Part shown: positions 9,107 through 17,351 of the stretch, piece by piece
Layout: every line of letters starts with the position of its first letter
Position numbering within the stretch: position 1 is the first letter of the stretch
NCBI GenBank assembly: GCA_020073525.1
Contig: JAIQFA010000023.1
Coordinates: 1 to 62,295, forward strand
Length of the DNA: 62,295 nucleotides
From: Terriglobia bacterium
GTDB lineage: Bacteria; Acidobacteriota; Terriglobia; Terriglobales; Acidobacteriaceae
Direction of reading: 5' to 3'
Notes under the pieces: generated by a model
Database searches by the model: none
The model's input: the letters and a program-made list of their open reading frames with translations, nothing else
What the model was told of the DNA's origin: nothing
Made by a program: the position numbers and the translations under genes

Positions 9107-9547
9107 GTGGCTGACACTTTCTCAAAATCCGCGCGCAGCCAGATAATGCGCTCTGTGCATTCGACGGGTACTGGTGCCGAAAAGAAGTGTGAAGCCCTGC
9201 TGCGTTCGTTGAAACTTTCGTTCAGGCGGCACGCTGCCCATCTACCGGGCCGACCTGACTTCATCCTAGGAGATTGCCGACTGGCCCTGTTCGTTCACGG
9301 GTGCTTCTGGCACGCACACAAGGGATGCAACAATGCGACCCTGCCAAGCTCAAATACGGGCTACTGGCATCGGAAGATCGACCGAAACCGCAAGCGAGAT
9401 AGGCGAGTGTGCGAGGCTCTTCGCAAGATTGGATGGCGAACCGCGGTGATCTGGGAATGCAAGCTGCGAAACGCCGATTCAGTCGCACGCCGCTTGCTGA
9501 AGCTGGCGAGTGCGAAGGGCAGCAGGAGTAGGAAAAATTTGCGATAG
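9107..9547 (+). CDS. vsr: very-short-patch repair endonuclease
   Basis: Nicks DNA 5' of T in T:G mismatches that arise when 5-methylcytosine made by Dcm deaminates. The Vsr core is complete: the zinc/catalytic region KKCEALLRSL, LPGRPDFIL with the catalytic Asp, FVHGCFWHAHKGC, and WRTAVIWECKL. Length (146 aa) is typical. It uses a GTG start. The last 69 bp overlap the convergent dcm remnant. With dcm truncated, Vsr has no obvious source of substrate in this locus. Confidence 0.92.
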   Translation: MADTFSKSARSQIMRSVHSTGTGAEKKCEALLRSLKLSFRRHAAHLPGRPDFILGDCRLALFVHGCFWHAHKGCNNATLPSSNTGYWHRKIDRNRKRDRRVCEALRKIGWRTAVIWECKLRNADSVARRLLKLASAKGSRSRKNLR

Positions 9548-10366
9548 CACGTTTTCTGCAATCCAACCAATCACCGGAACGCAGACCGCATCTCCAAATC
9601 CCCACAAGGCTTCGTTGCGTTCAACGTGGATGGGGTAGTTTGGGCACCCCTGAAGACGGGCGTACTCGCGTGGTGTCATCCACCGCATGCGAATCTCACC
9701 CTTTCCAGCGGTGAATACAATCTGCTTGCTACTACCGCCTCGCGGTGTGCGAAGGCAGCCAGCCAAGCCATCGGTCCGAATCTCCGACCGCGACTTACCA
9801 TGCCGCACTCTACGGTAGATCGTCCCTACGCTGATTTCTGCGCCCTTCTTCAGTAGAGTGATGCGCTTCAGATGTTCCGAGTGCATCTCGGCCAAATGCT
9901 TTCTGACCCGCCATCCGACCCACCAGTCTTGAGCATCATCTGTATCAATGCACTTGTGTACGCTGCGATTCTCCTTCGGCAAGCGTGGCAAATACAAAGG
10001 AATCCAGCCAGTCTTCAGCTTCGTCGTGCCGAGCTTTTCAAGCAGCCGTCTGGGTCGCAATGCGCTCTCTATCGGTTCCGGGTTTTCGGACAACAAACCT
10101 TCTGAAAATAGATACGGCTGATAACGTTGAGCCGGTATCAGTGGTTCGTCAAACCCGACCACGAACACACGTGGCCGACTCTGTGGCGTAAAGTGTTTTG
10201 CATCGACGACAAATGCGTCAACGAAATAGCCCAGATCGGCAAGGTTCTGAAGTGCTATCCGAAAGAATTTCCCTTCATGAGAGGTCAGAAACCCAATGAC
10301 GTTTTCGATCAGTGCAGCCTTCGGTGCCCGACCTTGTTGGCGCGCTGGCGTTGCGTGGGAATGCAA
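9479..10366 (-). pseudogene. C5-cytosine methyltransferase (Dcm-type), 5'-truncated
   Basis: The remaining 295 codons encode the C-terminal two thirds of a DNA cytosine-5 methyltransferase: motif VI (ALIENVIGF), motif VIII (FTPQSRPRVFVVG), the target-recognition region, and motifs IX-X (TPREYARLQGCP, GFGDAVCVPVIGW). The AdoMet-binding motif I and the catalytic PCQ motif IV are absent. Homology stops near 10335, where the opposite strand begins to match the tail of another vsr. The first usable codon (TTG) lies within that scar. The enzyme is therefore inferred to be inactive. Confidence 0.85.
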
Positions 10367-10397
10367 ACTCAGTAACGCTGATTCACCCGTCAGCCGA
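10335..10397 (+). pseudogene. 3' fragment of a second vsr gene
   Basis: The plus strand translates to CWRAGVAWECKLSNADSPVS, matching the intact Vsr tail (GWRTAVIWECKLRNADSVAR) at most positions; the DNA is also similar to about 9434-9490. No upstream part of vsr exists, because the preceding bases are dcm on the other strand. This marks a recombination or deletion joint between two vsr/dcm-type loci. Confidence 0.75.
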
Positions 10398-10440
10398 TAT
10401 AGTCTAAAAACGAGACTTGGATCTCGGAGGAGAATTGGAC

Positions 10441-10647
10441 ATGCTCGGAAAAAGCGCGAACCAGAAAAACAAATCCGGCTCGTCGACGGCTGAGTTCGAA
10501 GGACTGATCAAGGCTGCGCGCGCAGTAGTGAGGGCGCACCACCTGCGAGACCGCGACGAAGGCGATGACTGCGACGTGAGCGACGCCATAGCCGAATTGG
10601 AAGGCAGCCTTCCTCGACAGCGCAAGCGGACGCCGGGCAAATTGTAG
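10441..10647 (+). CDS. small hypothetical protein
   Basis: 68 aa, hydrophilic and charged (DRDEGDDCDVSDAIAELEG then a basic C-terminus PRQRKRTPGKL). A good ribosome binding site ggagga at 10426-10432 precedes the ATG, which is the main reason to believe it. No family is recognised. It lies between the dcm/vsr scar and the convergent nuclease gene and could be a small regulator or immunity protein of the island, but nothing shows that. Confidence 0.5.
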   Translation: MLGKSANQKNKSGSSTAEFEGLIKAARAVVRAHHLRDRDEGDDCDVSDAIAELEGSLPRQRKRTPGKL

Positions 10648-10667
10648 CCCGATCTGACGCTGCCCAG

Positions 10668-11675
10668 TCAGGACGCTAGCTCGGTCGGGATCTCATTGCG
10701 AATGACGATGCCAGCAAGTTTGTCCCCGTCCACAAGCGCGATTGAAGGCTTTGAGTCGTGCCTCGCTTCCGCCAAGGCAGCTCGGGTGAAGTGGCTGGTA
10801 GTAATGAATACTCCCTTGGCGGTTGTGCTCAAGGCTCCCCTGAAGTTGTTGATCTCTGGGCTGCCGACCGCATGCCGCCAGCGCTTTACCTGGGCCTGCA
10901 GGTGGGTTCCGGCAAAGAACTCGTTCTTGTCGTCCACATAGGCGTTTACGTCCACCCCACCATCGCCCGAGGCCGGCGTAACAGTGACCTTTACGAATCC
11001 ACTCCGTTCAAGCACCAGCTTGATGAAATGCTCGAAGTCGAATGGTGTGAATTGGAACAACCGTGATCGAACGGTTTCGAGTTCCGCGGGTGGAGTTGCC
11101 TCAGCCTCGTCGCGCCGATCCGGGAGAGGAGCGATCTCACGCTCCGCGCCCTCCGGCGGATCGTTCCGGCGCGATTCAGCCAAGAGGGATGCTGAAATGG
11201 ATGGCGCGCTTTCGATGGGAACAACGTCGGGTTGGCTGTGGATCCGAAATTCAAACACCCACACTCTCCGAAGGGCTCCTTTCTTGTCAGCCTGGTTTTC
11301 TTGATAGTGGCGCAGAAGCTCCAGCAGACCGAGGAATCGATACATTTGTCGCCCGATGTTGGTAAATCCAAAAAACGGCGTCGGAACTACATACTGCTCT
11401 ACGAGGCGTTTGTTCCGACCAGTTAGAGCTTGGTCTCCTTCTCGGCCCTGCGCAGTGTAGATCAGAACGTCAGCTTCTATCCTGTCATGGTAAGGGTTCT
11501 CCGTCGGAAGTCTTCCTGAATCCTCGGCAGCGGTCATTATCGCAACATGCCTGACGTTGCGGTTTGAATCCAATGAAGGCCGGATTCCGCCGAGATTCTC
11601 CAAATCGAGTGAGAACCGAATTTGGTCGTTCGTGTAGGTTTCACCGACCTTGAAATACGTGACCTTATTCATCAA
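10668..11675 (-). CDS. type IV restriction endonuclease: SRA-like domain plus Mrr nuclease
   Basis: 335 aa. The N-terminal half (about residues 10-125) resembles SRA/YDG-type DNA-binding domains that read modified bases: NPYHDRIEADVLIYTAQG, GDQALTGRNKRL. A variable linker follows (about 150-205). The C-terminal Mrr-cat PD-(D/E)xK domain (about 210-325) shows FEHFIKLVLERSGF, GDGGVDVNAY, QAQVKRW and VFITTSHFT. Architecture and family knowledge predict cleavage of methylated foreign DNA. It is adjacent to the disabled dcm, consistent with avoiding self-restriction. The gene is convergent with the small 10441 gene and divergent from the gene at 11815. Confidence 0.82.
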   Translation of the reverse strand: MMNKVTYFKVGETYTNDQIRFSLDLENLGGIRPSLDSNRNVRHVAIMTAAEDSGRLPTENPYHDRIEADVLIYTAQGREGDQALTGRNKRLVEQYVVPTPFFGFTNIGRQMYRFLGLLELLRHYQENQADKKGALRRVWVFEFRIHSQPDVVPIESAPSISASLLAESRRNDPPEGAEREIAPLPDRRDEAEATPPAELETVRSRLFQFTPFDFEHFIKLVLERSGFVKVTVTPASGDGGVDVNAYVDDKNEFFAGTHLQAQVKRWRHAVGSPEINNFRGALSTTAKGVFITTSHFTRAALAEARHDSKPSIALVDGDKLAGIVIRNEIPTELAS

Positions 11676-11814
11676 TTGTTGGCCACCTCAACGAGCCGTC
11701 CCTTCATCAAGTGGTCTCGACTATTGTGGGTGAAAAGGACGGATAAGCGCAAGAGCGCGGTTGCTGCTACGCGTTCGTCGTCACCTGACCAATCAGCAAA
11801 CGGACGCACTGGCC

Positions 11815-12270
11815 ATGAGCGTGCTTGATCCCGTTGAAGTGGCCGAGGTGGAGGTGTGGCCCTTCGATCTCAAAGGAAAGAGCAAGGAGGAAATCAAGAA
11901 AACACTTGACAACGCCGAATACACGGTTAAAAAGAAAGTCGTTGATGCGTCCAAGCTGAAGTTCGTCCTCAACGAGAAAGACATTCCGACAGCGAAGGAA
12001 ATCCCGCTGCCGAAATCGTACAGGAGGCGCATTGTCCCTTCCCCGATATATGAAGCCCGCCAGCACCCCGACATCAGAATCGCTCGGCGTGCCGCAACAA
12101 TCGCGGACCTTGCGAAGATAATCGTAGAGCGAAAGGTACAAAAAGGTCTCCGAAGGACTCTCCACTTTCAGGCTGTGCGTCTCCAATCGCTGGCGAAGGA
12201 ACGACTGGACGAGATCACCGGGCCAATCGAAGTCGAAACAGGTGACGAGGAGACGGACAAGGATTCCTAA
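11815..12270 (+). CDS. hypothetical charged protein of the restriction island
   Basis: About 151 aa, strongly charged, with Lys/Glu-rich helices (KGKSKEEIKKTLDNAEYTVK) and an acidic C-terminus. No domain recognised, no signal peptide, no membrane segment. The start is uncertain: ATG 11815 is used, but the frame is open to 11734 and a TTG at 11761 would add a plausible LTNQQTDALA segment. It is divergent from the SRA-Mrr gene across about 140 bp and may be part of the same defence island. Confidence 0.55.
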   Translation: MSVLDPVEVAEVEVWPFDLKGKSKEEIKKTLDNAEYTVKKKVVDASKLKFVLNEKDIPTAKEIPLPKSYRRRIVPSPIYEARQHPDIRIARRAATIADLAKIIVERKVQKGLRRTLHFQAVRLQSLAKERLDEITGPIEVETGDEETDKDS

Positions 12271-12312
12271 AGAGTCTCCGCCCTGCGGCTGTTTCTCCAT
12301 TCCTTTCAACAT

Positions 12313-12327
12313 CCTATAGATTATAGG
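12313..12327. repeat. AT-rich palindrome CCTATA-GAT-TATAGG
   Basis: Perfect 6-bp inverted repeat with a 3-nt spacer just after the 11815 gene. It is followed by ggcgaatata, which matches the first ten bases of the IS1595 end at 27289. Too short to call an insertion-sequence scar. Confidence 0.4.
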
Positions 12328-12431
12328 CGAATATACGGCGAACACCACCGCACTCTTGGACGTGCCCTACTCCTCGGCTCAAAGCTCCACTTGGCGGGGT
12401 ATTCGTCACCGAGAACTGGGAACTGATTACC

Positions 12432-13388
12432 TCAATCTCCTGCAGCTTCGACGGCCGGGAACTCCTCCGTCGCGGCCCGAGTCGAGACCTTCGCGCTCGT
12501 CACCAGCACGACCGAAGCCACGATGATCGCGCTCCCCATCAGGATGTAGCGGTCGATGCGCTCGTGCAGCACCAGCCATCCTAAAAACACCGCGACCACG
12601 GGATTGACGTAGGCGTAGGTAGAAACCTTCGACGTCGGAACATGCTGCAGCAACCAGATGTAGGCCGTGTAGCCGATCCAGGAACCGCACACTACTAAGT
12701 ACAGAATCGCAGCCACTCCACGGAAGGTCCAAGCCACGTGGGAAGGTTTCTCGATCAGCAGCGCGAAGATCAGGTTCGCGATCCCCGCGAAAATGACTTG
12801 CCACGCCGTAGCGCTGAACGGATCGACTGCCGCTGTCTGCCACTTTTTCGAGAGCACCGATCCGAACGCCCAACTGAATGATCCGAGTTGCAACGCCAAC
12901 GACCACCAGAGTTCGCGATGGCCGAGGGCATTGGGATGCCGGAGATCGGGCCAGATGAGTACGACCACTCCGGCAATCCCGACCGCCAGCCCAATTTTCC
13001 CCCGCCGCGAGATGTGATGATTGCCAAGCAACAGGCTGTCGAGCACTAGAAACCAAAGCGGCGTGACCGCAACCAACAGCGCCGCGAGGCCCGTGGGAAC
13101 AATCTGCTCCGCATAGGAAAGCGTGAGATTGCCGCCCATCAGAAGCAGGATGCCAACTGCGGCCAGATGCCAAAGCTGGCGCGCCGAAAAACGAATCCGC
13201 CGTCCAGTCAGCCAGCAGTAAGCAAGCATCACCGTGCCTGCAACCAAAAAGCGAGCCGCACACATGACGCCCGGAGGAATCTGCTCGACCGCAATACCGA
13301 TGCCGAGATAGGTCGATCCCCAGAAGACGTAGACCAGCCCGAAAGCAAGAACGACCTTCCAACGGCTTGGGGACACGGCGCTAGTCAT
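12432..13388 (-). CDS. EamA/DMT-superfamily transporter
   Basis: 318-aa inner-membrane protein with about ten hydrophobic helices and two EamA repeats (residues 12-140 and 155-295). The start LAFGLVYVFWGSTYLGIGIA is typical of the YedA/RhaT-like exporter group. Family members export amino acids or other metabolites; the substrate is not predictable. It is monocistronic by context, with a palindromic array upstream separating it from the M20 peptidase gene. Confidence 0.88.
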   Translation of the reverse strand: MTSAVSPSRWKVVLAFGLVYVFWGSTYLGIGIAVEQIPPGVMCAARFLVAGTVMLAYCWLTGRRIRFSARQLWHLAAVGILLLMGGNLTLSYAEQIVPTGLAALLVAVTPLWFLVLDSLLLGNHHISRRGKIGLAVGIAGVVVLIWPDLRHPNALGHRELWWSLALQLGSFSWAFGSVLSKKWQTAAVDPFSATAWQVIFAGIANLIFALLIEKPSHVAWTFRGVAAILYLVVCGSWIGYTAYIWLLQHVPTSKVSTYAYVNPVVAVFLGWLVLHERIDRYILMGSAIIVASVVLVTSAKVSTRAATEEFPAVEAAGD

Positions 13389-13427
13389 GAAATGGGGGAA
13401 ATTCAGAATATCAGAGCGGGCGAGGAG

Positions 13428-13521
13428 ATCGGGTCATCGGGTGATCGGGCCATCGGGTCATCTGACTTCAAAGGCTTTTGATTTTCGATGATCCGATCAC
13501 CCGATGGTCAGATGACCCGAT
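13428..13521. repeat. palindromic low-complexity array, GATCGGGTCAT units
   Basis: Left arm repeats gatcgggtcatcgggtgatc-like units; right arm gatccgatcacccgatggtc and gatgacccgat is their complement. The arms are separated by about 30 bp. It fills the gap between two leftward genes. Confidence 0.75.
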
Positions 13522-13532
13522 TCCGCTGAAGC

Positions 13533-14831
13533 TCAGTTCAGCAGGTTGCGCAACACTGCGACTTCCGCCTTGATACCGGTGTGGATTGCCAGGTCCGCGT
13601 CCGGCGCGAAATAAGGAGAATGATTGGACGGCAGCCTCGTGCCCGCAGTCTTGGCTTCGGCCAACTTCTGCGGGTCTGCGCCTCCGAGGCTCATGTAAAG
13701 GGAGGGCACGCCCTGCTCGACAAAGAAGGCATAGTCCTCAGAAGGCGTAATGGGCTCTTCGGTAATCACGTTGTCCTTGCCAAGCGCAGCTTCCAGCGGC
13801 GTTCTGAGACGCTGCGCCAGGGCCGGGTCGTTATAAACCGCGTCGGTGGACTCATAGTGCTCGATGAGAGGTTCCTTCTCCGCGCCACCAGCGAGCGCCT
13901 CGGCTTTGGTGATGCGGGCGATGGCCGCGAGAATTTGTTTCCGCACGTCTGCCTTAAAGGTTCGTACGGTCAGACCAAGTTCTGCCTGGTCGGGAATGAT
14001 GTTGTTTTTCGTGCCCGCCCGGATGTAACCGACTGTCACGACGGCCATCTCTCCGGGCTTCACTTCGCGTGAGACGATGGTTTGCAGAGTGAGGATGGTT
14101 CGGGCCGCGATCACGATCGGGTCAATGGTCGCGTTTGGTGCAGCACCGTGCCCGCCTTTGCCGTAGATCGTGATCCGCAAGGAATCGGCGTTCGTGTTGT
14201 AGATGCCAGGAGTGATTCCTACCTGGTTGGCAGGAAGCTCGTTGCCTACATGGAGAGCAACGCCGACCGCCGGTTTTGGAAAGCGCGTGAACAGGCCATC
14301 ATCGATCATTCTTTTGGCCCCGGAAATGGTCTCCTCGGCCGGCTGACCGATCAGCATCAGCGTGCCGTGCCAGCTGGCTTTGCTGTGCATCATGACGTCC
14401 GCCGTCCCCACCAGCGCTGCCATGTGGACATCGTGGCCGCAGGCATGCATCACGGGGACGTCGCGTCCGGAATCGTCTTTGGCGTGAACCTTGCTCGCAT
14501 AAGGGAGTCCGGTTTTCTCCTCGACCGGAAGCGCGTCGAGTTCGGTGCGCAGCATGACTGTGGGCCCGGCGCCGTTCTTGAGAATGGCTACAACGCCAGT
14601 GCCGCCGACTCCTTCCGTGACTTCGTAGCCCAGGGTTCGCAAACGAGCGGCGAGTTTGGCCGCGGTCTGGGTTTCGTGCGAGGACAGCTCGGGATGCTCA
14701 TGGAGATCGACGTAGAGATCGTGGGCCGCCGGATAGACGGCGTCGACTTCTTTGGAAGTCACGATCGTTTGCGCAAATACGGATGTAGCCAACGAGACGA
14801 AGAGAAGGAGGCTTGCTGTTTTCATGGTCAT
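13533..14831 (-). CDS. secreted M20-family amidohydrolase/peptidase
   Basis: 432 aa with a signal peptide (MKTASLLLFVSLATSVFAQ) and an M20D-type core resembling IAA-amino acid and hippurate hydrolases. Metal-site motifs are HACGHDVHMAALVG and GQPAEETISGAKRM. A dimerisation (lid) domain lies in the middle (about residues 210-320), and the C-terminal end contains SEDYAFFVEQGVPSLYMSLG. Predicted to hydrolyse N-acyl amino acids or dipeptides in the periplasm or outside the cell. The export signal distinguishes it from cytosolic hippuricases. Confidence 0.88.
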   Translation of the reverse strand: MTMKTASLLLFVSLATSVFAQTIVTSKEVDAVYPAAHDLYVDLHEHPELSSHETQTAAKLAARLRTLGYEVTEGVGGTGVVAILKNGAGPTVMLRTELDALPVEEKTGLPYASKVHAKDDSGRDVPVMHACGHDVHMAALVGTADVMMHSKASWHGTLMLIGQPAEETISGAKRMIDDGLFTRFPKPAVGVALHVGNELPANQVGITPGIYNTNADSLRITIYGKGGHGAAPNATIDPIVIAARTILTLQTIVSREVKPGEMAVVTVGYIRAGTKNNIIPDQAELGLTVRTFKADVRKQILAAIARITKAEALAGGAEKEPLIEHYESTDAVYNDPALAQRLRTPLEAALGKDNVITEEPITPSEDYAFFVEQGVPSLYMSLGGADPQKLAEAKTAGTRLPSNHSPYFAPDADLAIHTGIKAEVAVLRNLLN

Positions 14832-14915
14832 CGCATGATAGCTAGCGATAGCCCGCGCGGCAAGGCGGGACCAGCCTTAATACTGCGCAGCCAGTGTGAA
14901 GCGGGCGACGAAGAG

Positions 14916-14950
14916 CTTTAACCACGGGGGACACGGAGGTCACAGGGGAC
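14916..14950 (+). repeat. dispersed ACCACAGAGG repeat, copy 3
   Basis: Reads ttaaccacgggggacacgga then ggtcacagggg, in the spacer between two leftward genes. Confidence 0.7.
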
Positions 14951-14963
14951 TTCTTGTACGGGC

Positions 14964-15731
14964 TCAGTCCGCGTGCTGGCGATCGACCGACCAGATTTGA
15001 GCTGCGTCTTTTTCCAGCGGATAGAGATGCACCATCCAGTTGAAGACGACGGGGTGGAATTCTCCGCCGGCGGCATCGCACTCTGCCTGTGTCGTGATCG
15101 ATCCCCGCAGCCCAAACTTGGGATTCGGCCCCAGCATTTCCTGCTTGCGGCCCTCTGGCGCTTTGCAGAAATTCACATGCTCATGCCACTGCGCGACGCT
15201 GAGCGGAATACGCTGATTCAAGTCGTCTTCGGTAAAACGCTTTGGAGCCGTGTACATCACACCCACCAACCGGTAGTCGTCGCCATTCTTTTCGTAGAGC
15301 AGCGAGGTCGGATGCTCGGGATTGAATTTGAATGCCGCCTCCATCGCGAAGCGGTAGTTGGTGAAGTGGTATTGCTTCTGCGGCACTTCCGGGTGGAAAA
15401 TCTTGAAGCCTTCGTTGAGGGCCACATGGTAATCCTTGTACTTCTCCATCACGCCGCGGGCCGTTTCCGCGACCTGTCGAGCCTTCTCCGCATCTCCCGG
15501 TTGAGGAGCGCGGAGCGCGGTCATTTTCATGTGCGGACCCATGTCCATGTGGTGGCCTTCCATGGAATGCATGGCGTGCGCGCCAGCATCGGAATCTTCT
15601 GTAGAATCCTGCCCGCCCATCTGTGACATGTCGTGGCCGGGCATGTTCATGCCCTTCATGTCATATGCCGAATTTTGCTGTGCGAAGCACATCGCTCCCG
15701 CGAGACCAAGCAGAGCTAACAGAGTTTTCAT
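14964..15731 (-). CDS. secreted Met/His-rich protein, possibly metal-binding
   Basis: 255 aa with a signal peptide (MKTLLALLGLAGAMCFAQ). Residues 22-75 are unusually rich in Met, His, Gly and Asp (MKGMNMPGHDMSQMGG, HAMHSMEGHHMDMGPHMKM), a composition known from periplasmic copper-handling proteins. The remaining 180 residues form a conserved-looking globular domain (HVALNEGFKIFHPEVPQKQYH, PLSVAQWHEHVNFC, PVVFNWMVHLYPL) that I cannot assign. Copper or silver binding is inferred from composition only; no copper pump is adjacent. Confidence 0.65.
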   Translation of the reverse strand: MKTLLALLGLAGAMCFAQQNSAYDMKGMNMPGHDMSQMGGQDSTEDSDAGAHAMHSMEGHHMDMGPHMKMTALRAPQPGDAEKARQVAETARGVMEKYKDYHVALNEGFKIFHPEVPQKQYHFTNYRFAMEAAFKFNPEHPTSLLYEKNGDDYRLVGVMYTAPKRFTEDDLNQRIPLSVAQWHEHVNFCKAPEGRKQEMLGPNPKFGLRGSITTQAECDAAGGEFHPVVFNWMVHLYPLEKDAAQIWSVDRQHAD

Positions 15732-15901
15732 AAACCTTCCCCAGCGCGTCAGGTAGACTGACCGTAATCTTACTAACCCTGTCCCAGCCGGGAAGTTGCG
15801 CGCAACGGGAAAGCCCGGAGGAGATATACGCTGGTAATTTTGGAGGTTCTATGTGGTGGAGCGACGTTGGATCGCAACGCACTAACTTTCGCGATTGCAG
15901 T

Positions 15902-17314
15902 CTAAGCGGCCGACCACATCCCCATCTCGGCCAGGATTTTGCCGGCCGCTTCTGCGCCGGAGCGAACGCAGTCAGGAACGCCGATGCCGCTATAGCCATT
16001 CCCCGCGAGCGCCAAACCGGGAAGTTTCTGGCGTAGCAATTCAATGCGCTGCAGGCGTTCGAGGTGGCCGACCGAATACTGCGCCATGGCGGACTTCCAT
16101 TTATAGACGCGCGCAAACAGCGGTTCCGCATTGAGGCCGATGATCTGCCGGAGTTCGTCGCGAACAATTTGCAGAATTTCTTCTTCGCTGCTTTGCAGGA
16201 TTTGTTCGTCGCGCGCGCCGCCGAGAAAGCAGCGGACGATGGCCCGATTCTCGGGTGCGCGGTGCGGAAATTTGTTGTGGACGAATGTCGCCGCGAGCAT
16301 GCGGTGACCCGCGCTGCGCGGCACCAGAAATCCGAACCCCGGAGGAAGCGAGGCGCGCACCTTCTCGTCATAACCGAGCGTAACGGTCACCGAGGAGCTG
16401 TACTTGATATCGCCCAGGTCGCGAGACAGGTTCTCATCGGCAGCTTGCAGGACCGCTGCAGCGGCATGAGTTGGGGTCGCGATGATCACGGCGTCGAACT
16501 GATCGGTCTGGTATCCGGCCGAAACCGTCCAGCCGTTATCCTGCTGGATCACCGATTGCACGGGTGAAGAGGTCTTGAGCGCATTCGGATCCAGACGCGC
16601 CACCAGGGCGTCGACCATGGCCTGCATGCCGTCTTTGAGCGAAGTGAACAGCGGTTTCGGCGGGCCGTTCGCTGCACCGCCTATTTTCTTACGGGCTGCG
16701 AGCATGGCGCGTCCCAGACTGCCGTATTTCAATTCCATGTCGGCGAAGCGAGGCAACACGGCGCGCACGCTCAACTGCGAGGCTTCGCCACCGTAAACTC
16801 CGGAGAGCAGCGGATCGGCAAGCAGGTCGACCATCTCGGAGCCATAGTGGCGCTCGACCATGCCGGCAACCGTTTCGTCCTCGGAGGCCTTGTGCGGCGG
16901 ATGGAACCATTCAGCGGCCATGCGCATTTTTGTGCGCCACGAAAAAAGCGGCGACAGCACGGTGGGCATGATCTTGGTGGGTACCATGAACATCAGCCCA
17001 TCGGGCATCACTACCAGCTTGCCCCTGGCCAGGATGTAGGTCTTGCGTTCGGAGTCGTTGGAGCCGATGAGTTGGTCGCCCAACCCAATCTTGCGGCAGA
17101 GATCCGCGGCCCACGGCTTCTCGGTGATGAACGAATCGGGACCCGCTTCCACCAGGCAGCCATCGACACGATCAGTGACAAGCACGCCGCCCAAGCGCGG
17201 ACTCGACTCCAGCAAAACATACTCGATGGGCGTGCCGGACTGCCGCTTTTCTTCGATCGTGTACGCGGCCGAGAGGCCGGAGATTCCGCCGCCGATAATG
17301 GCTATGCGTTTCAC
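15902..17314 (-). CDS. hemG: protoporphyrinogen oxidase
   Basis: 470-aa FAD enzyme of the oxygen-dependent HemY-type class, which oxidises protoporphyrinogen IX (or coproporphyrinogen III in some lineages). The Rossmann start is IAIIGGGISGLSAAYTIEE. The C-terminal FAD-binding segment (GLALAGNGYSGIGVPDCVRS) is intact. It is the last gene of a hemE-hemH-hemG run on the minus strand, 31 bp after hemH. The symbol hemY is used by some for this type. Confidence 0.9.
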   Translation of the reverse strand: MKRIAIIGGGISGLSAAYTIEEKRQSGTPIEYVLLESSPRLGGVLVTDRVDGCLVEAGPDSFITEKPWAADLCRKIGLGDQLIGSNDSERKTYILARGKLVVMPDGLMFMVPTKIMPTVLSPLFSWRTKMRMAAEWFHPPHKASEDETVAGMVERHYGSEMVDLLADPLLSGVYGGEASQLSVRAVLPRFADMELKYGSLGRAMLAARKKIGGAANGPPKPLFTSLKDGMQAMVDALVARLDPNALKTSSPVQSVIQQDNGWTVSAGYQTDQFDAVIIATPTHAAAAVLQAADENLSRDLGDIKYSSSVTVTLGYDEKVRASLPPGFGFLVPRSAGHRMLAATFVHNKFPHRAPENRAIVRCFLGGARDEQILQSSEEEILQIVRDELRQIIGLNAEPLFARVYKWKSAMAQYSVGHLERLQRIELLRQKLPGLALAGNGYSGIGVPDCVRSGAEAAGKILAEMGMWSAA

Positions 17315-17320
17315 GAATTG

Positions 17321-17351
17321 GCTCTCAGCTGTCAGCTCTCAGCTTTCAGCT
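17321..17351. repeat. low-complexity array, CTCAGCT units
   Basis: Four 7-bp units (ctcagct, gtcagct, ctcagct, ttcagct) in the hemH-hemG junction, running into the hemH stop region. Confidence 0.7.

Noticed and set aside
12326..12345. Possible solo IS1595 end (ggcgaatata)
   Set aside because: Only ten bases match and no transposase remnant or target duplication is nearby; noted with the palindrome but not called.
14082..14921. 279-codon plus-strand frame opposite the M20 peptidase
   Set aside because: It is antisense to a clear peptidase with signal peptide and metal motifs; composition is that of a shadow frame in GC-rich DNA.
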